A stretch of DNA of 64,000 nt from Bacteroidales bacterium (GTDB lineage: Bacteria; Bacteroidota; Bacteroidia; Bacteroidales; P3), in NCBI GenBank assembly GCA_017618625.1, contig JAFZTV010000030.1, positions 8,005-72,004 on the forward strand, in the 5' to 3' direction. Under the pieces are notes generated by a model. The model saw nothing but the letters and a program-made list of their open reading frames with translations. It made no database searches and was not told the origin of the DNA. This document shows positions 1-9,096 of this stretch, piece by piece (position 1 is the stretch's first letter; each line of letters begins with the position of its first letter). The position numbers and the translations under genes were made by a program.

Positions 1-2
1 AG

Positions 3-782
3 CCGATGCCGAAGGGCTATGTGCCTGCAGAACCGAAGATTGACTACAACCCAACGTACAATCCTTTTGCAGAAACACGCGACACAAACAAGCGAGACGA
101 CCACAACCGCGACAACTGGAAAAACTTCTTCGAGGAACGGACCTGCGACAGCACCCCAAGTATGGAAAGCCATGTGGGTCAAACAAACGTTCCCAATGGT
201 GATTTTAAAGCAACTGAAAACCAAGAGTTTTTCCAAATACAAAACCGATATATAGCATGTCCAACCAACGACGGACTGCTACTAGTAGATCAACGGTTGG
301 CACACGAAAGAATTCTTTTTGAAAGACTTACACAGAAAGAGAAAGCCGTGGGCGGACAGCAGCTATTGTTTCCTGTCAACTGTCAGTTCTCGGCTGCCGA
401 TGCCGACATCATGGAGGAGATGAAATCAGAGCTGGAACACAGTGGCTTCAAAATACAACGGATGGCCGGAAGCAATGTGTTTGTAGTTTCAGCCTCACCT
501 GCAGACTTGAACGACAGCGAATTGCAGGATTTTTTCGATACACTTGTACGCGAATACAAAGGGGCAATGATGGAGAAATTCAGCGATCGCGGCACTAAAA
601 TATATATGAGCATAGCAAGACGTATGGCAATCAAAGCCGAAAAAGTTCTTCAAAAAGAGGAGATGCGGCAGATTGTAAAAGACCTCATGGAATGCAACAT
701 GCCAGCTGTAGCACCAGGTGGAGAACGAACCACGACACTCCTGACTGCCGACAAGATAAGACAGATATTCGTTAATTCATAA
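3..782 (+). CDS. mutL: DNA mismatch repair protein MutL, C-terminal part (5' end outside window)
   Basis: The reading frame is open from the first base of the window, so only the C-terminal part of MutL is present: an unstructured polar linker followed by the dimerisation domain. MutL couples MutS mismatch recognition to strand removal in the cytoplasm. Seen: the family block YIACPTNDGLLLVDQ followed by RLAHERILFE, and a C-terminal helix region with AIKAEKVLQKEEM. The endonuclease motif DQHA(X)2E(X)4E is altered (HA becomes RL), and the metal-binding CPHGRP-type motif is replaced by APGGER. The nuclease function is therefore probably absent; I recall the same from other Bacteroidota MutL proteins. 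The stop lies 54 bases before the rhomboid gene, a neighbour pairing I know from this phylum. The identification is firm. Confidence 0.93.
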   Translation, partial: PMPKGYVPAEPKIDYNPTYNPFAETRDTNKRDDHNRDNWKNFFEERTCDSTPSMESHVGQTNVPNGDFKATENQEFFQIQNRYIACPTNDGLLLVDQRLAHERILFERLTQKEKAVGGQQLLFPVNCQFSAADADIMEEMKSELEHSGFKIQRMAGSNVFVVSASPADLNDSELQDFFDTLVREYKGAMMEKFSDRGTKIYMSIARRMAIKAEKVLQKEEMRQIVKDLMECNMPAVAPGGERTTTLLTADKIRQIFVNS

Positions 783-793
783 ACGTTTTTTGC

Positions 794-833
794 GCAATAA
801 CGCACCCACTCAATAACACAATAACTCTATCCA
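794..833. repeat. Octamer-periodic intergenic repeat (mutL/rhomboid gap)
   Basis: Five consecutive 8-base units fill this gap in register: GCAATAAC, GCACCCAC, TCAATAAC, ACAATAAC, TCTATCCA. Read on the minus strand, the unit is GTTATTGC, the same word found in the octamer array at 41794-41873. Confidence 0.6.
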
Positions 834-836
834 ATC

Positions 837-1475
837 ATGTCACAATACTCCCCACAAGGATTCTCAGTACTGCCCAATGGCGTGAAATATCTGCTGATTG
901 CCAATGTGGTAATGTTTGCAGCCACCTTTGCATTGGAGCGGCTTGGGTATCTTGAAATAACAAACCTGCTCTGTTTGTGGCCAGTTACGACACCATTGTT
1001 CCGAATCTGGCAACCAATAACTTATATGTTTATGCACGCTGGATTCGGTCATATCTTTTTCAACATGTTCGCCTTGTGGATGTTTGGGTATGTACTTGAA
1101 AACTACTGGGGTACGAAACGGTTTGTGATATATTATATGATATGTGGACTCGGAGCAGCGGCAACACATATAGCCATGAGCCTAATATTCCACATGCCAG
1201 TGGCACCAACCGTCGGTGCCTCGGGTGCGGTGTACGGTATCCTGCTTGCCTTCGGCATGATGTTTCCCAACGAACGGATATACCTCTATTTCCTTATGCC
1301 CATCAAAGCCAAGTGGTTCGTCATAGGCTACGCCCTCATCGAGCTCTACGAAGGATTCTTCAGAGCCGACAATGTGGCACATTTCGCGCACCTCGGAGGC
1401 ATGCTTTTCGGATTGATTCTTATACTGTTATGGCGGCGACACAATCGCAATAGCAACCCATACCAGATGTATTGA
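837..1475 (+). CDS. Rhomboid family intramembrane serine protease
   Basis: An intramembrane protease that cleaves transmembrane substrates inside the bilayer. The 212 residues form about six hydrophobic segments. The catalytic serine is Ser129 in GASG (residues 127-130), and the partner His185 sits in HLGG of the last helix. The HxxxN motif of helix 2 is present as H72-N76 (HIFFN). The size is that of a minimal bacterial rhomboid core with no extra domain. The gene follows mutL by 54 bases and precedes the rarD-like permease by 24 bases, so the three are probably co-transcribed. The substrate cannot be told from the sequence. Confidence 0.93.
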   Translation: MSQYSPQGFSVLPNGVKYLLIANVVMFAATFALERLGYLEITNLLCLWPVTTPLFRIWQPITYMFMHAGFGHIFFNMFALWMFGYVLENYWGTKRFVIYYMICGLGAAATHIAMSLIFHMPVAPTVGASGAVYGILLAFGMMFPNERIYLYFLMPIKAKWFVIGYALIELYEGFFRADNVAHFAHLGGMLFGLILILLWRRHNRNSNPYQMY

Positions 1476-1499
1476 AAGATTGCGTAAATGATTGATTAA

Positions 1500-2369
1500 A
1501 TGTCCGAATACCGCAAAGGACTGCTACAAGGTTTCCTCTGCTACCTTATCTGGGGGCTTTTTCCGCTTTATTGGAAAATGCTCGAGAGTGTCGATTCGTT
1601 TGAGATTCTGGCACATCGGATGCTTTGGTCGTGTGTGTTTATGTTGCTGTTTTTCTGCGTTTACAAAGGGGTACGCCTGCGGAACCACATAAAACGACGC
1701 AACCTACCGCTGCTAATGCTTACCGGCACCCTAATGACCTTTAACTGGGGACTTTACATCTGGGCAATCAACCACCACTACATACTCGAAAGCTCATTGG
1801 GCTACTATATCAACCCACTGCTAAATGTGCTGCTTGGAACACTTTTCCTGAGAGAGCGGCTAACCCGTTGGCAGATAGTGGCATTGATTTTCGCCGCAGC
1901 CGGAGTGCTTTATTTCACAGTCGATTACGGACGGTTTCCCATCATCTCCATATCACTTGCCACCTCGTTCGCCATTTATGGGTTGCTGAAAAAGAAAATG
2001 GGGCTCAACGCCACTGCAGCATTAACGGTAGAGACGATATGGATGATGCCTATTTCATTGATTTACATAGCTTGGCTCTGCATGCATGGACAAAGTGCAC
2101 TGTGTTATTTCAATGTGTGGATATACATGCTGCTGCTAGGAGCCGGAGTTGTGACCGCTGTGCCGCTGCTGCTTTTCGGAAAAGCCGCCGAGCGCATACC
2201 ACTCTCCACTTTAGGATTCCTGCAATACGTCTCCCCAACAGGACAGTTCCTGCTCGGGATATTGGTTTATCACGAAACATTCACGACATCGCATATCGTA
2301 TGCTTCGTGTGTATCTGGATAGGTCTGATTATCTACACGATAGACATAATGAGGAAGAGGGTAAGCTGA
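1500..2369 (+). CDS. rarD: EamA-family transporter, RarD type
   Basis: A ten-helix drug/metabolite-transporter permease made of two EamA repeats, 289 residues. The N-terminus (KGLLQGFLCYLIWGLFPLYW) matches the RarD subfamily, named for a chloramphenicol-sensitive phenotype in Pseudomonas. The motif LNVLLGTLFLRERLTRWQ, ending the first repeat, is also characteristic. Neither the substrate nor the transport direction is established for the family. The start ATG is 24 bases after the rhomboid stop. The stop lies only 7 bases from the stop of the converging beta-galactosidase gene, leaving no room for a separate terminator. Confidence 0.87.
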   Translation: MSEYRKGLLQGFLCYLIWGLFPLYWKMLESVDSFEILAHRMLWSCVFMLLFFCVYKGVRLRNHIKRRNLPLLMLTGTLMTFNWGLYIWAINHHYILESSLGYYINPLLNVLLGTLFLRERLTRWQIVALIFAAAGVLYFTVDYGRFPIISISLATSFAIYGLLKKKMGLNATAALTVETIWMMPISLIYIAWLCMHGQSALCYFNVWIYMLLLGAGVVTAVPLLLFGKAAERIPLSTLGFLQYVSPTGQFLLGILVYHETFTTSHIVCFVCIWIGLIIYTIDIMRKRVS

Positions 2370-2376
2370 CACTCGA

Positions 2377-5300
2377 TCACCTCACCCCTATCTCGTCAAT
2401 CATCAGCCAGGCTTTCTCACCTTTGTAGTCATGCCACTGTGGCAATTTGGCAGGATGATTGAACTTAAGTCGTAGATACTTAGCCTTTACCTTAGAGAAT
2501 TCTGCCCTATAACGCAACCTTTTGTTGTCGGTTTGAGGGTTCAAGACCGGGTTAATCGGCTTAACCTCTTGAGCCTTTGACCATGACAATTCATCCTCAG
2601 ACCACTCGACGGTCACCTTATCGGGAGCAACAACCCAGTCTCCAGGAGCAGTTGCCACTCCAACCTCCAACTCGTTGATTGAACGAAGGCTATCGAGGGT
2701 AAGTGAGAATACAACATTTTGTTGGTCAAGGAAACCACTCCACTGCTCTGTCCAATCCCCAACGACACCTTTACGGCAGTCAGTCATGTTTTTGGGGAAC
2801 TTTGCATAATATTTCTTGTCTGGTTTCACGTTGCTTTTAACCTTCTTCAAGAAGGACTTTCCAGGAGCAATATGAGTCGTGAAAATAGTATCACTTGTCA
2901 ATGCCGATTGATTGGACATCAAAACATTAATCGAATTTACATCAACCTTTGATGGAACAAACGTAAAACGATAATTGTATTTTTTATCCCCAGGAATCAA
3001 GTATTGACTTTCAACACCAGGACCACATGTGGCAGTGCCTAGACCAGACTGACGGTAGTCCATGTTGACCACATAATGACCGGCTGGAGTCAAATCTTTT
3101 ATCCTCTTGGCACTTGTAAGCACACTGTCGTCGTAATCCCTTACACTGAATGAGAATTCTCTTGACGAAGAATATACCGTAAGAGACTTGTTTCCAGCCG
3201 AAAGAGACACCCACTTCGCCTCTCGGTTGCCACTTTCCTGCGGCACAGGATGCATCTCGCCAAGAATGGCATCGGTTGACTGGCGATGCATACCCACCTT
3301 TTGTGCAACCCTGCGGTCAGGATAAGTTTCATACAGGTTTCCTCCCCACTCTGTCCGCGAAAAAGCATGGTCCAATCCAAACTGTACGCCCAGCTTAGGA
3401 AGTGTACGATAAGACAATTCAGCACTGACTACATAATTGACATTCAATAAACCATCATTATTTATATCAACTATTTCCTTAACCAAAAGATACCCATCTT
3501 CAGGACTTATCAAGAGGTATTCAAGGGCGATGGAATTTGGAGTTATTTTAGGCTTTGCAACCAAACGAGGCTCAAGTCGGTCCAATCCCAACCAACATTT
3601 AAGGCCATTACGGTCGGCAATGTCGTTGAGCGTGGGCGGTCTCCAAAAGTTATAACGAATCGGAGCCGCAAGAATTTCACATTCCTTTGACTTGTAACTA
3701 ACTATATATCCGTTAGAAGTGTCAATCTTGGCCGAGTAACCTGCTGCCGAGATGGTTACTCCTTTGTATTCTGCAACTTGCTGTTTATCCGAACCTTGAT
3801 GAGACCTAATTTTGGACTGACGGCTGTTCAACATAGGATCAACCTTGGATTTAGCACCGCCAAAGAGTGCGGCGACTTCGTAATAATGAGAGTGGGGACG
3901 CCTATCGGATGTCACAAGTCCGTTAGCGCAGAACGCATCGTCGTCATCAACACCTGGCAGCTTGCCCAAATCCCCTCCGAGAGCATACCAAAGATTATGA
4001 TTATTAGTCTTCTGGAGTGATTGGGGCGAAGTAATACGTCTGTTGCCGTCCATGACGAAAGTCTGGTCAACCCAATCCCATATAAAACCACCCTGCAATG
4101 GTTTGTATTTGCCGATAGTGTCCCAGTAGTCTTTTAGGCCACCAAGGCTGTTGCCCATCGCATGACAGTATTCGGCAATTATGTAGGGACGCTTCAGCTC
4201 ACCTGATTTCTTCTTCATTTCACCAACGGCATATTCAGCGATATACCTCGTTGACGGGTACATACTCATCACGATATCAGTATATTCACCCATTTCGGCA
4301 CGTTCATTGCAAACAGGACGAACCCTGTCCAAAACTTTCAATCTCTTATAAGCTTCGACAAGGCAGACCCCCATGCCGCACTCGTTGCCCAACGACCATG
4401 CGAACACACACGGATGATTGCGGTCACGCATATACATATTATTGATTCTGTACCACATGGCATCAGTCCACTCAGGACGACGAGCCAGACTGTTCTCTCC
4501 ATAGCCCTGCCCGTGGCTTTCGTTGTTAGCTTCGTCCATAACGAGTATTCCGTAGCGGTCACACAGCTCATACCAATATTCATCATTAGGATAGTGACTG
4601 GTTCTCACTGCGTTGAGACCTGCGGCCTTCATAAGTTTCACATCGGTTTCCATTTCCTCACGTGTGAGGTAATGACCACCGAATGGACTGTGTTCGTGAC
4701 GGTTGACGCCTTTTATTGTAACCGGTATGCGGTTGAGCTGCAGCAGCCCGTTGGCAAAATCAATCCGACGGAAGCCCACCTTGCCACCAACCAATTCTAA
4801 CTCGTTGTTTACCTGATCCTTAAGTCTTATCGCTAGGTTATAGAGAGTAGGGGTGACTACCGACCATATCTTTGGTTTTCGAACTTCAAACTTGAAGTGA
4901 GCAACACCGTCGTTACCAATGGTTTCCGTACCTGATGCTACTTTGTGGCCATCATAAGACAAGAGAGCTTCAACCTGCAAGCCAGCTGCCGACTCGCACC
5001 ATACATTGAGCGAGCAAGTTCCGTTATCGTTTGCGTTCAGGTCGGTTAACACCTCATAATCCGCCACATACGACTTTGGCGTAGAATACAGCACCACATC
5101 ACGAGTAATGCCGCTCATACGCCACATATCTTGACATTCGAGATAGCTGCCGTCGCAGAAACGGTAAACGGCGGCAGCCAACCTGTTGGTTCCCTTGGCT
5201 ATATACTTTGTTATGTCGAACTCGGCAGGAGTCTTGGCATCCTCAGAATAGCCGACATACTTACCATTAATGTAAAGTTTTATGGCCGACTTGACGGCAC

Positions 5301-5784
5301 CGAATTTCATCACCACCCTCCTACCCTTCCACTCGACAGGAACCTCAAAATCCGTAACATAGCACCCAACGGGGTTGAAGTCGGTCGGGACGTATGGCGG
5401 GTTAGCTTCGAACTCGTTGCGAGTGTTGACATAGACCGGCACGCCAAAGCCTTGCAATTCAATGTTGCCCGGGACCTGAATGTCACTCCATCCGCTCACG
5501 TTGTATTTCTTGGCATAGAACTTGTTGGGGATGTCAGCCGGCCGATCCACATAGTTAAACTTCCATGTGCCGTTGAGCAGACAGCACCACGGCGAGCCGT
5601 AGTAGTCGAGCTTGTCAATGGCCGCCTCGCTTCCATAGGGTATCACCAATGTGTGCGGAGCCAACTTGTTCTCTTCCATAACCTTCAAGTCATTCCAAGG
5701 TTCCTGCGCAAACATCGGAAAGACACTAACAAACGGCAGAAAAGCTAAGATACACCATCTACAAAAAAACTTAAAAGACTTCAT
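2377..5784 (-). CDS. Secreted GH2 beta-galactosidase (LacZ type)
   Basis: A glycoside hydrolase of family 2 that releases terminal beta-galactose or a related sugar from glycans. The ATG at 5784 is preferred over an in-frame start at 5835 because it begins directly with a signal peptide (MKSFKFF... ending in MFAQ). Domain order: signal peptide, sugar-binding jelly roll, Ig-like domain, TIM barrel, the LacZ small-chain region, and a C-terminal F5/8 type C-like module over the last ~130 residues. The acid/base glutamate is in WSLGNECGMG (about residue 468) and the nucleophile in YIIAEYCHAMGNS (about residue 538). The protein has 1135 residues, typical for secreted Bacteroidota enzymes. No SusCD pair or sensor is adjacent, so the target glycan is unknown. 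Confidence 0.92.
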   Translation of the reverse strand: MKSFKFFCRWCILAFLPFVSVFPMFAQEPWNDLKVMEENKLAPHTLVIPYGSEAAIDKLDYYGSPWCCLLNGTWKFNYVDRPADIPNKFYAKKYNVSGWSDIQVPGNIELQGFGVPVYVNTRNEFEANPPYVPTDFNPVGCYVTDFEVPVEWKGRRVVMKFGAVKSAIKLYINGKYVGYSEDAKTPAEFDITKYIAKGTNRLAAAVYRFCDGSYLECQDMWRMSGITRDVVLYSTPKSYVADYEVLTDLNANDNGTCSLNVWCESAAGLQVEALLSYDGHKVASGTETIGNDGVAHFKFEVRKPKIWSVVTPTLYNLAIRLKDQVNNELELVGGKVGFRRIDFANGLLQLNRIPVTIKGVNRHEHSPFGGHYLTREEMETDVKLMKAAGLNAVRTSHYPNDEYWYELCDRYGILVMDEANNESHGQGYGENSLARRPEWTDAMWYRINNMYMRDRNHPCVFAWSLGNECGMGVCLVEAYKRLKVLDRVRPVCNERAEMGEYTDIVMSMYPSTRYIAEYAVGEMKKKSGELKRPYIIAEYCHAMGNSLGGLKDYWDTIGKYKPLQGGFIWDWVDQTFVMDGNRRITSPQSLQKTNNHNLWYALGGDLGKLPGVDDDDAFCANGLVTSDRRPHSHYYEVAALFGGAKSKVDPMLNSRQSKIRSHQGSDKQQVAEYKGVTISAAGYSAKIDTSNGYIVSYKSKECEILAAPIRYNFWRPPTLNDIADRNGLKCWLGLDRLEPRLVAKPKITPNSIALEYLLISPEDGYLLVKEIVDINNDGLLNVNYVVSAELSYRTLPKLGVQFGLDHAFSRTEWGGNLYETYPDRRVAQKVGMHRQSTDAILGEMHPVPQESGNREAKWVSLSAGNKSLTVYSSSREFSFSVRDYDDSVLTSAKRIKDLTPAGHYVVNMDYRQSGLGTATCGPGVESQYLIPGDKKYNYRFTFVPSKVDVNSINVLMSNQSALTSDTIFTTHIAPGKSFLKKVKSNVKPDKKYYAKFPKNMTDCRKGVVGDWTEQWSGFLDQQNVVFSLTLDSLRSINELEVGVATAPGDWVVAPDKVTVEWSEDELSWSKAQEVKPINPVLNPQTDNKRLRYRAEFSKVKAKYLRLKFNHPAKLPQWHDYKGEKAWLMIDEIGVR

Positions 5785-6179
5785 ACCTATTCGTCTAAAT
5801 TGACATACAGATTCAAGTTTCACTATGCGCCACACACATATACCTGGTGTGCACTTACAACTTGATGGGTTTCAAAATAAGATATCATAAAAAAGACTTA
5901 CCCCCTACCCTTACAACGAAGTAAAACTGATGAATTCTATAGCGCATGCAACCTGTGAAATCATCTTGACCCAGCCAACAGTCTACCAACCATCACCATA
6001 CATGAAGAGATGCGAATCAGGAATGCTTCGTCTTTCAAAACAGGCTTATCGTTTTCTATGAATCCCGACACTTCAGCGCGTCTATCTAACTAATATTACG
6101 AATATAAGGTTCGGTTTGTTTGGGGGATTCCGTAATGCGGTGACAAGGCTAACGAATACGGCGTCAGAAAGGATAACCG
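5785..6179. other. 395-bp intergenic region upstream of the beta-galactosidase gene
   Basis: No credible gene, tRNA or repeat array was found. It should hold the promoter of the minus-strand beta-galactosidase gene, but I find no clean TAnnTTTG box on that strand. Regulation may therefore depend on an activator or another sigma factor. Confidence 0.4.
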
Positions 6180-6572
6180 CTATCTCACCACCGTGCGTGA
6201 TTCTTTTTGCCAGGCCATGATGCCTCCGGTGAGGTTTACGACCTGATAGCCCATCTCAGACAGCACTTTGGCGGCCGCCATGCTGCGCCTACCGCTACGA
6301 CAGTACACCGCCACGGTCTTTTTCTTCTTTATCTTCAGCTTCTCAAAGTCGGGCTTGAAGGTCTTGTCTGCCCACACCACGTTGGTCGCGCCATCAATGT
6401 GCCCTTCGGCATACTCCTTCTCGGAGCGCACATCCAGGAGTACAACATCCTTCTTCTTTATCACCTCGGCGAAGTCAACCACAGAGAGTGACTTCACATT
6501 GCCGGCAGACGCCTGCGCAAACAATGGCAGCGTCGCGACCAGAGAAGCCACCATCAATATAAATTTTTTCAT
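6180..6572 (-). CDS. Periplasmic rhodanese-like domain protein
   Basis: A single rhodanese domain of about 110 residues behind a signal peptide (cleavage expected after LPLFAQ); 130 residues in total. The active-site loop is CRSGRRS with Cys91, and LLDVRSEKEYAEGHIDGA and NLTGGIMAWQ are standard rhodanese blocks. The family transfers sulfane sulfur or acts as a thiol carrier; the physiological partner is unknown. ATG 6572 is chosen over an in-frame TTG at 6578 because the signal peptide starts there. The gene lies 6 bases behind the LEA2-like lipoprotein gene, so the two are almost certainly co-transcribed. Confidence 0.88.
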   Translation of the reverse strand: MKKFILMVASLVATLPLFAQASAGNVKSLSVVDFAEVIKKKDVVLLDVRSEKEYAEGHIDGATNVVWADKTFKPDFEKLKIKKKKTVAVYCRSGRRSMAAAKVLSEMGYQVVNLTGGIMAWQKESRTVVR

Positions 6573-6578
6573 GGTCAA

Positions 6579-7211
6579 TCAGCTTTTCTTGGTCTGAACG
6601 CTTGTGTTGCTGGCCTTCTTGCCGATATTTTTCTCGATGGTAATGTAGTTGGGGGTCTTGAGAACCTGGTTACCGACGTTGAGGCTAGGACGCACCTTGA
6701 TGCCCACCTTGGATGAGGTGCCATCGCTCTTAAAACTGCTAGCGAAGCCCTTCAGCGACTCGATGCCGTCCTTGGAGAAGATTCGGTACATGTCGGTTGC
6801 CACGCTCAGCGGAACAGTGGAGGTGCGTTTGGCGTTGATGGTGTAGCTCTTGGTAGTGGAACCCTGGGCGAGCTGTGTGTTTTGGACGTTCACAATCCAG
6901 TCCATCATAGAGAGCATGGCTTTGGTCTCGGTGGGATTTTTGATACCCACATTGAAGTCCATAGCCAAGGGAATCTGCTTGTTAAGGATGGAAGCGGCAA
7001 GCTTCGCCACATCGGTGACACCTATTTGTCCGCCGGCAACCTTCTTAACATCAACTCCAGCCACCGAGACATTGGAAACATTGTTAAGCGAATACTCGCA
7101 GTTAGCGAGATTGGCTATACCTTTCAGTTGCTCAGCGACGCCGCTCAAAACCGAGCAGGACGAGAGGAATACGCAAAGAGAAAATAGGGAGGCAAATATA
7201 ATTTTTTTCAT
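6579..7211 (-). CDS. LEA type 2-like lipoprotein
   Basis: A 210-residue predicted lipoprotein: short signal peptide with lipobox LSSC, then a beta-sandwich resembling LEA14/WHy domains (FNVGIKNPTETKAMLS, then STTKSYTINAKRTSTVPLSV). This fold occurs in bacterial periplasmic proteins linked to stress or to ligand and lipid binding, but no reaction is known. ATG 7211 (MKKIIFASLF) is used; a longer frame reaching 7262 adds only a non-signal extension. It lies between a C69 dipeptidase gene (55-base gap) and the rhodanese gene (6-base gap). The fold assignment is moderate and the function is unknown. Confidence 0.68.
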   Translation of the reverse strand: MKKIIFASLFSLCVFLSSCSVLSGVAEQLKGIANLANCEYSLNNVSNVSVAGVDVKKVAGGQIGVTDVAKLAASILNKQIPLAMDFNVGIKNPTETKAMLSMMDWIVNVQNTQLAQGSTTKSYTINAKRTSTVPLSVATDMYRIFSKDGIESLKGFASSFKSDGTSSKVGIKVRPSLNVGNQVLKTPNYITIEKNIGKKASNTSVQTKKS

Positions 7212-7266
7212 AGTAGAACTGAGTTTAAAATTAAAAAAGGTTGAATATGACACGTTTCTCATTACA

Positions 7267-8895
7267 TCAGAATCCAGTCCTGAACATGAACCAGAACTGG
7301 TTCTCTAGGTTCTGCCATTCGGCGGAGGTCTGGTCGTATATTTTCTGGGTGTATGCGTTGAGCAGGTTGTCAATTTGGGTCTGGTAGCGTTTGCGGTCGG
7401 AGGCGTACTGAGCGTCGTCGCGGTTTTCTACGAGGGATTTGACTTGTTTCTCGAGAGCGTCGAGTTTAGTGAAGGCGATGTTTTCCTGACTAGCGATGGA
7501 CTTGTTCATGATGTCCTTAGTGCGCTGCCATGCGACGGTGGCAAGTTTGTTGGCTTTGCGATATTTCCATATGGCCGCGTCGGGGTTGTATTCGTTCTGA
7601 CCACAAAGGGCGAAAGAGGTTGGGAGGATTGTAGTGCCACTGAAGACAGGCACACGGGGAGACTGAGCTGGGTTGTCGAAAGAGAGCCAGCAGACACCAC
7701 CGACCTCATCGGGAAGCCAGTCGCGGAGCTGGATGACGGTGGAGTAAGAACACCAAGCAACAGCAACGGTACGACGGAAGGTGACAGCATTCTCGTCGAG
7801 AGTGTTGTAGGTACTTTGGGTTGCGCTGGTCATCCATGGATTGGCAACCGGGCTGAGGAGGGTGTCACGCTGGGTGCGGCCGTTCTTGTCCTTGGAGTTT
7901 TTGACGTATTTTATGTTCTGGCACATGTCCAGGTCGGTACCCTCGTAGGTGGAGCGGAAGAGTTCCATGACCTTGCGAACGTCCACATGCTTGTCGGGAC
8001 GGACGGAAAATGGAAGCTCGTCCATATCCATGGAGAGTTTCAGAGAGGGGGCGAGAGCGTTGAGGATGAAGTATTCGCGTTCGCGGAAGTTCTTGCCATT
8101 GGCGTAGTCTGGGATGAATGCTTTCCAGAAGATGAACTCGCCTTTGCCGTTCCAGAGTTTGTATTTTTTTGCCACTTTCTCGACGTTGTCGGAGGCCATG
8201 AAATATTCGGTGTTGGCACGGTTCATACGGCCGATGCGTGGTATGTTGGCCGAGACACCGACGTGCTCGTCGGGGATACGCTGGGCGGCCCAGATGGCAC
8301 CAATCTCCTTCTCTCCGCAGCCCATGATTTCGAGCTGCCAGACTTCGTTGCGGTCGGCTATGGTGATGCACTCGCCTTCGTCGCCATAGCCGTACTGTTT
8401 GACGAGGTCACCGATGAGACGTATGGCGTCACGAGCGTTGTCGCAACGTTTCAGAACGATGCGCATGAGCTCCTCGATATTGAACATGCCGTCTTTGTTG
8501 ACGAGGCATTTGGGGCCACCGAAGGTGGTTTCGCCAATGGCGAGCTGCTTTTCATTGAGGCAGGGGTAGGCGGAGTTGAGGTAAGCATAAGTGTGGGCAA
8601 CCTGGGGGATGGTGCCGACGAGGCGGAGGCCAGTGGTGTCGGTGCGGTAGGATGTGTGGACGGTGCCCTTGTAGATATTCTCTTCAGCCTTTGAGTTATA
8701 GTCCTGAGCGGGTTCGACAGCAACCCAGGTGCGGTAGATGCCATCGCAAGTGTGGGAGGTGATGACACTGCCATCCATAGAGGCTTTTTTGCCCACCATG
8801 ATGCTGGTGCAGTTCTGGTGGTCATGGGGATAATCCTGGGCTTTGACGCCAAATGTCAGAAATAAAACTGCTGAGAGAAGAAGTAACTTTTTCAT
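7267..8895 (-). CDS. C69 family dipeptidase
   Basis: A secreted Ntn-hydrolase peptidase of 542 residues that hydrolyses dipeptides. After a signal peptide ending in GVKAQ, the family nucleophile is Cys29 in QNCTSIMVGKKAS. The next block, DGSVITSHTCDG, is also conserved in the family, as are GECITIADRNEVWQLEIMG and RIGRMNRA. The length suits the extracellular C69 group of gut and oral Bacteroidales rather than the Lactobacillus cytoplasmic form. A TAnnTTTG box lies about 93 bases upstream, so this is probably the first gene of the unit reading on into the LEA2-like and rhodanese genes. Confidence 0.93.
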   Translation of the reverse strand: MKKLLLLSAVLFLTFGVKAQDYPHDHQNCTSIMVGKKASMDGSVITSHTCDGIYRTWVAVEPAQDYNSKAEENIYKGTVHTSYRTDTTGLRLVGTIPQVAHTYAYLNSAYPCLNEKQLAIGETTFGGPKCLVNKDGMFNIEELMRIVLKRCDNARDAIRLIGDLVKQYGYGDEGECITIADRNEVWQLEIMGCGEKEIGAIWAAQRIPDEHVGVSANIPRIGRMNRANTEYFMASDNVEKVAKKYKLWNGKGEFIFWKAFIPDYANGKNFREREYFILNALAPSLKLSMDMDELPFSVRPDKHVDVRKVMELFRSTYEGTDLDMCQNIKYVKNSKDKNGRTQRDTLLSPVANPWMTSATQSTYNTLDENAVTFRRTVAVAWCSYSTVIQLRDWLPDEVGGVCWLSFDNPAQSPRVPVFSGTTILPTSFALCGQNEYNPDAAIWKYRKANKLATVAWQRTKDIMNKSIASQENIAFTKLDALEKQVKSLVENRDDAQYASDRKRYQTQIDNLLNAYTQKIYDQTSAEWQNLENQFWFMFRTGF

Positions 8896-8987
8896 ATTGT
8901 TTGATTATTGTTTTTTCATTTATACCGTTCCGTTTTACGCCGTTCGAACAGCAACAGACGTGAGTACATAAGACGCACTTTAATCTG

Positions 8988-8995
8988 CAAAAATA
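8988..8995 (-). promoter_or_regulatory. Bacteroidota -7 box for the C69 dipeptidase unit
   Basis: The minus strand reads TATTTTTG, matching the TAnnTTTG -7 consensus of Bacteroidota sigma-70 promoters. It lies 92 bases upstream of the dipeptidase ATG. Confidence 0.55.
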
Positions 8996-9096
8996 CTAAA
9001 TATTTCGATATTATATATAAATCACTCCAAAACAAAAAAAAGAACCCCTTAAGATGAGGAGTTCGAGGTTAGTTTTGTTTGCTCCAAAACAGCGTT

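Noticed and set aside
7375..8694. 439-codon plus-strand open frame opposite the C69 dipeptidase
   Set aside because: Shadow of the dipeptidase; Val/Gly-rich with no motifs.
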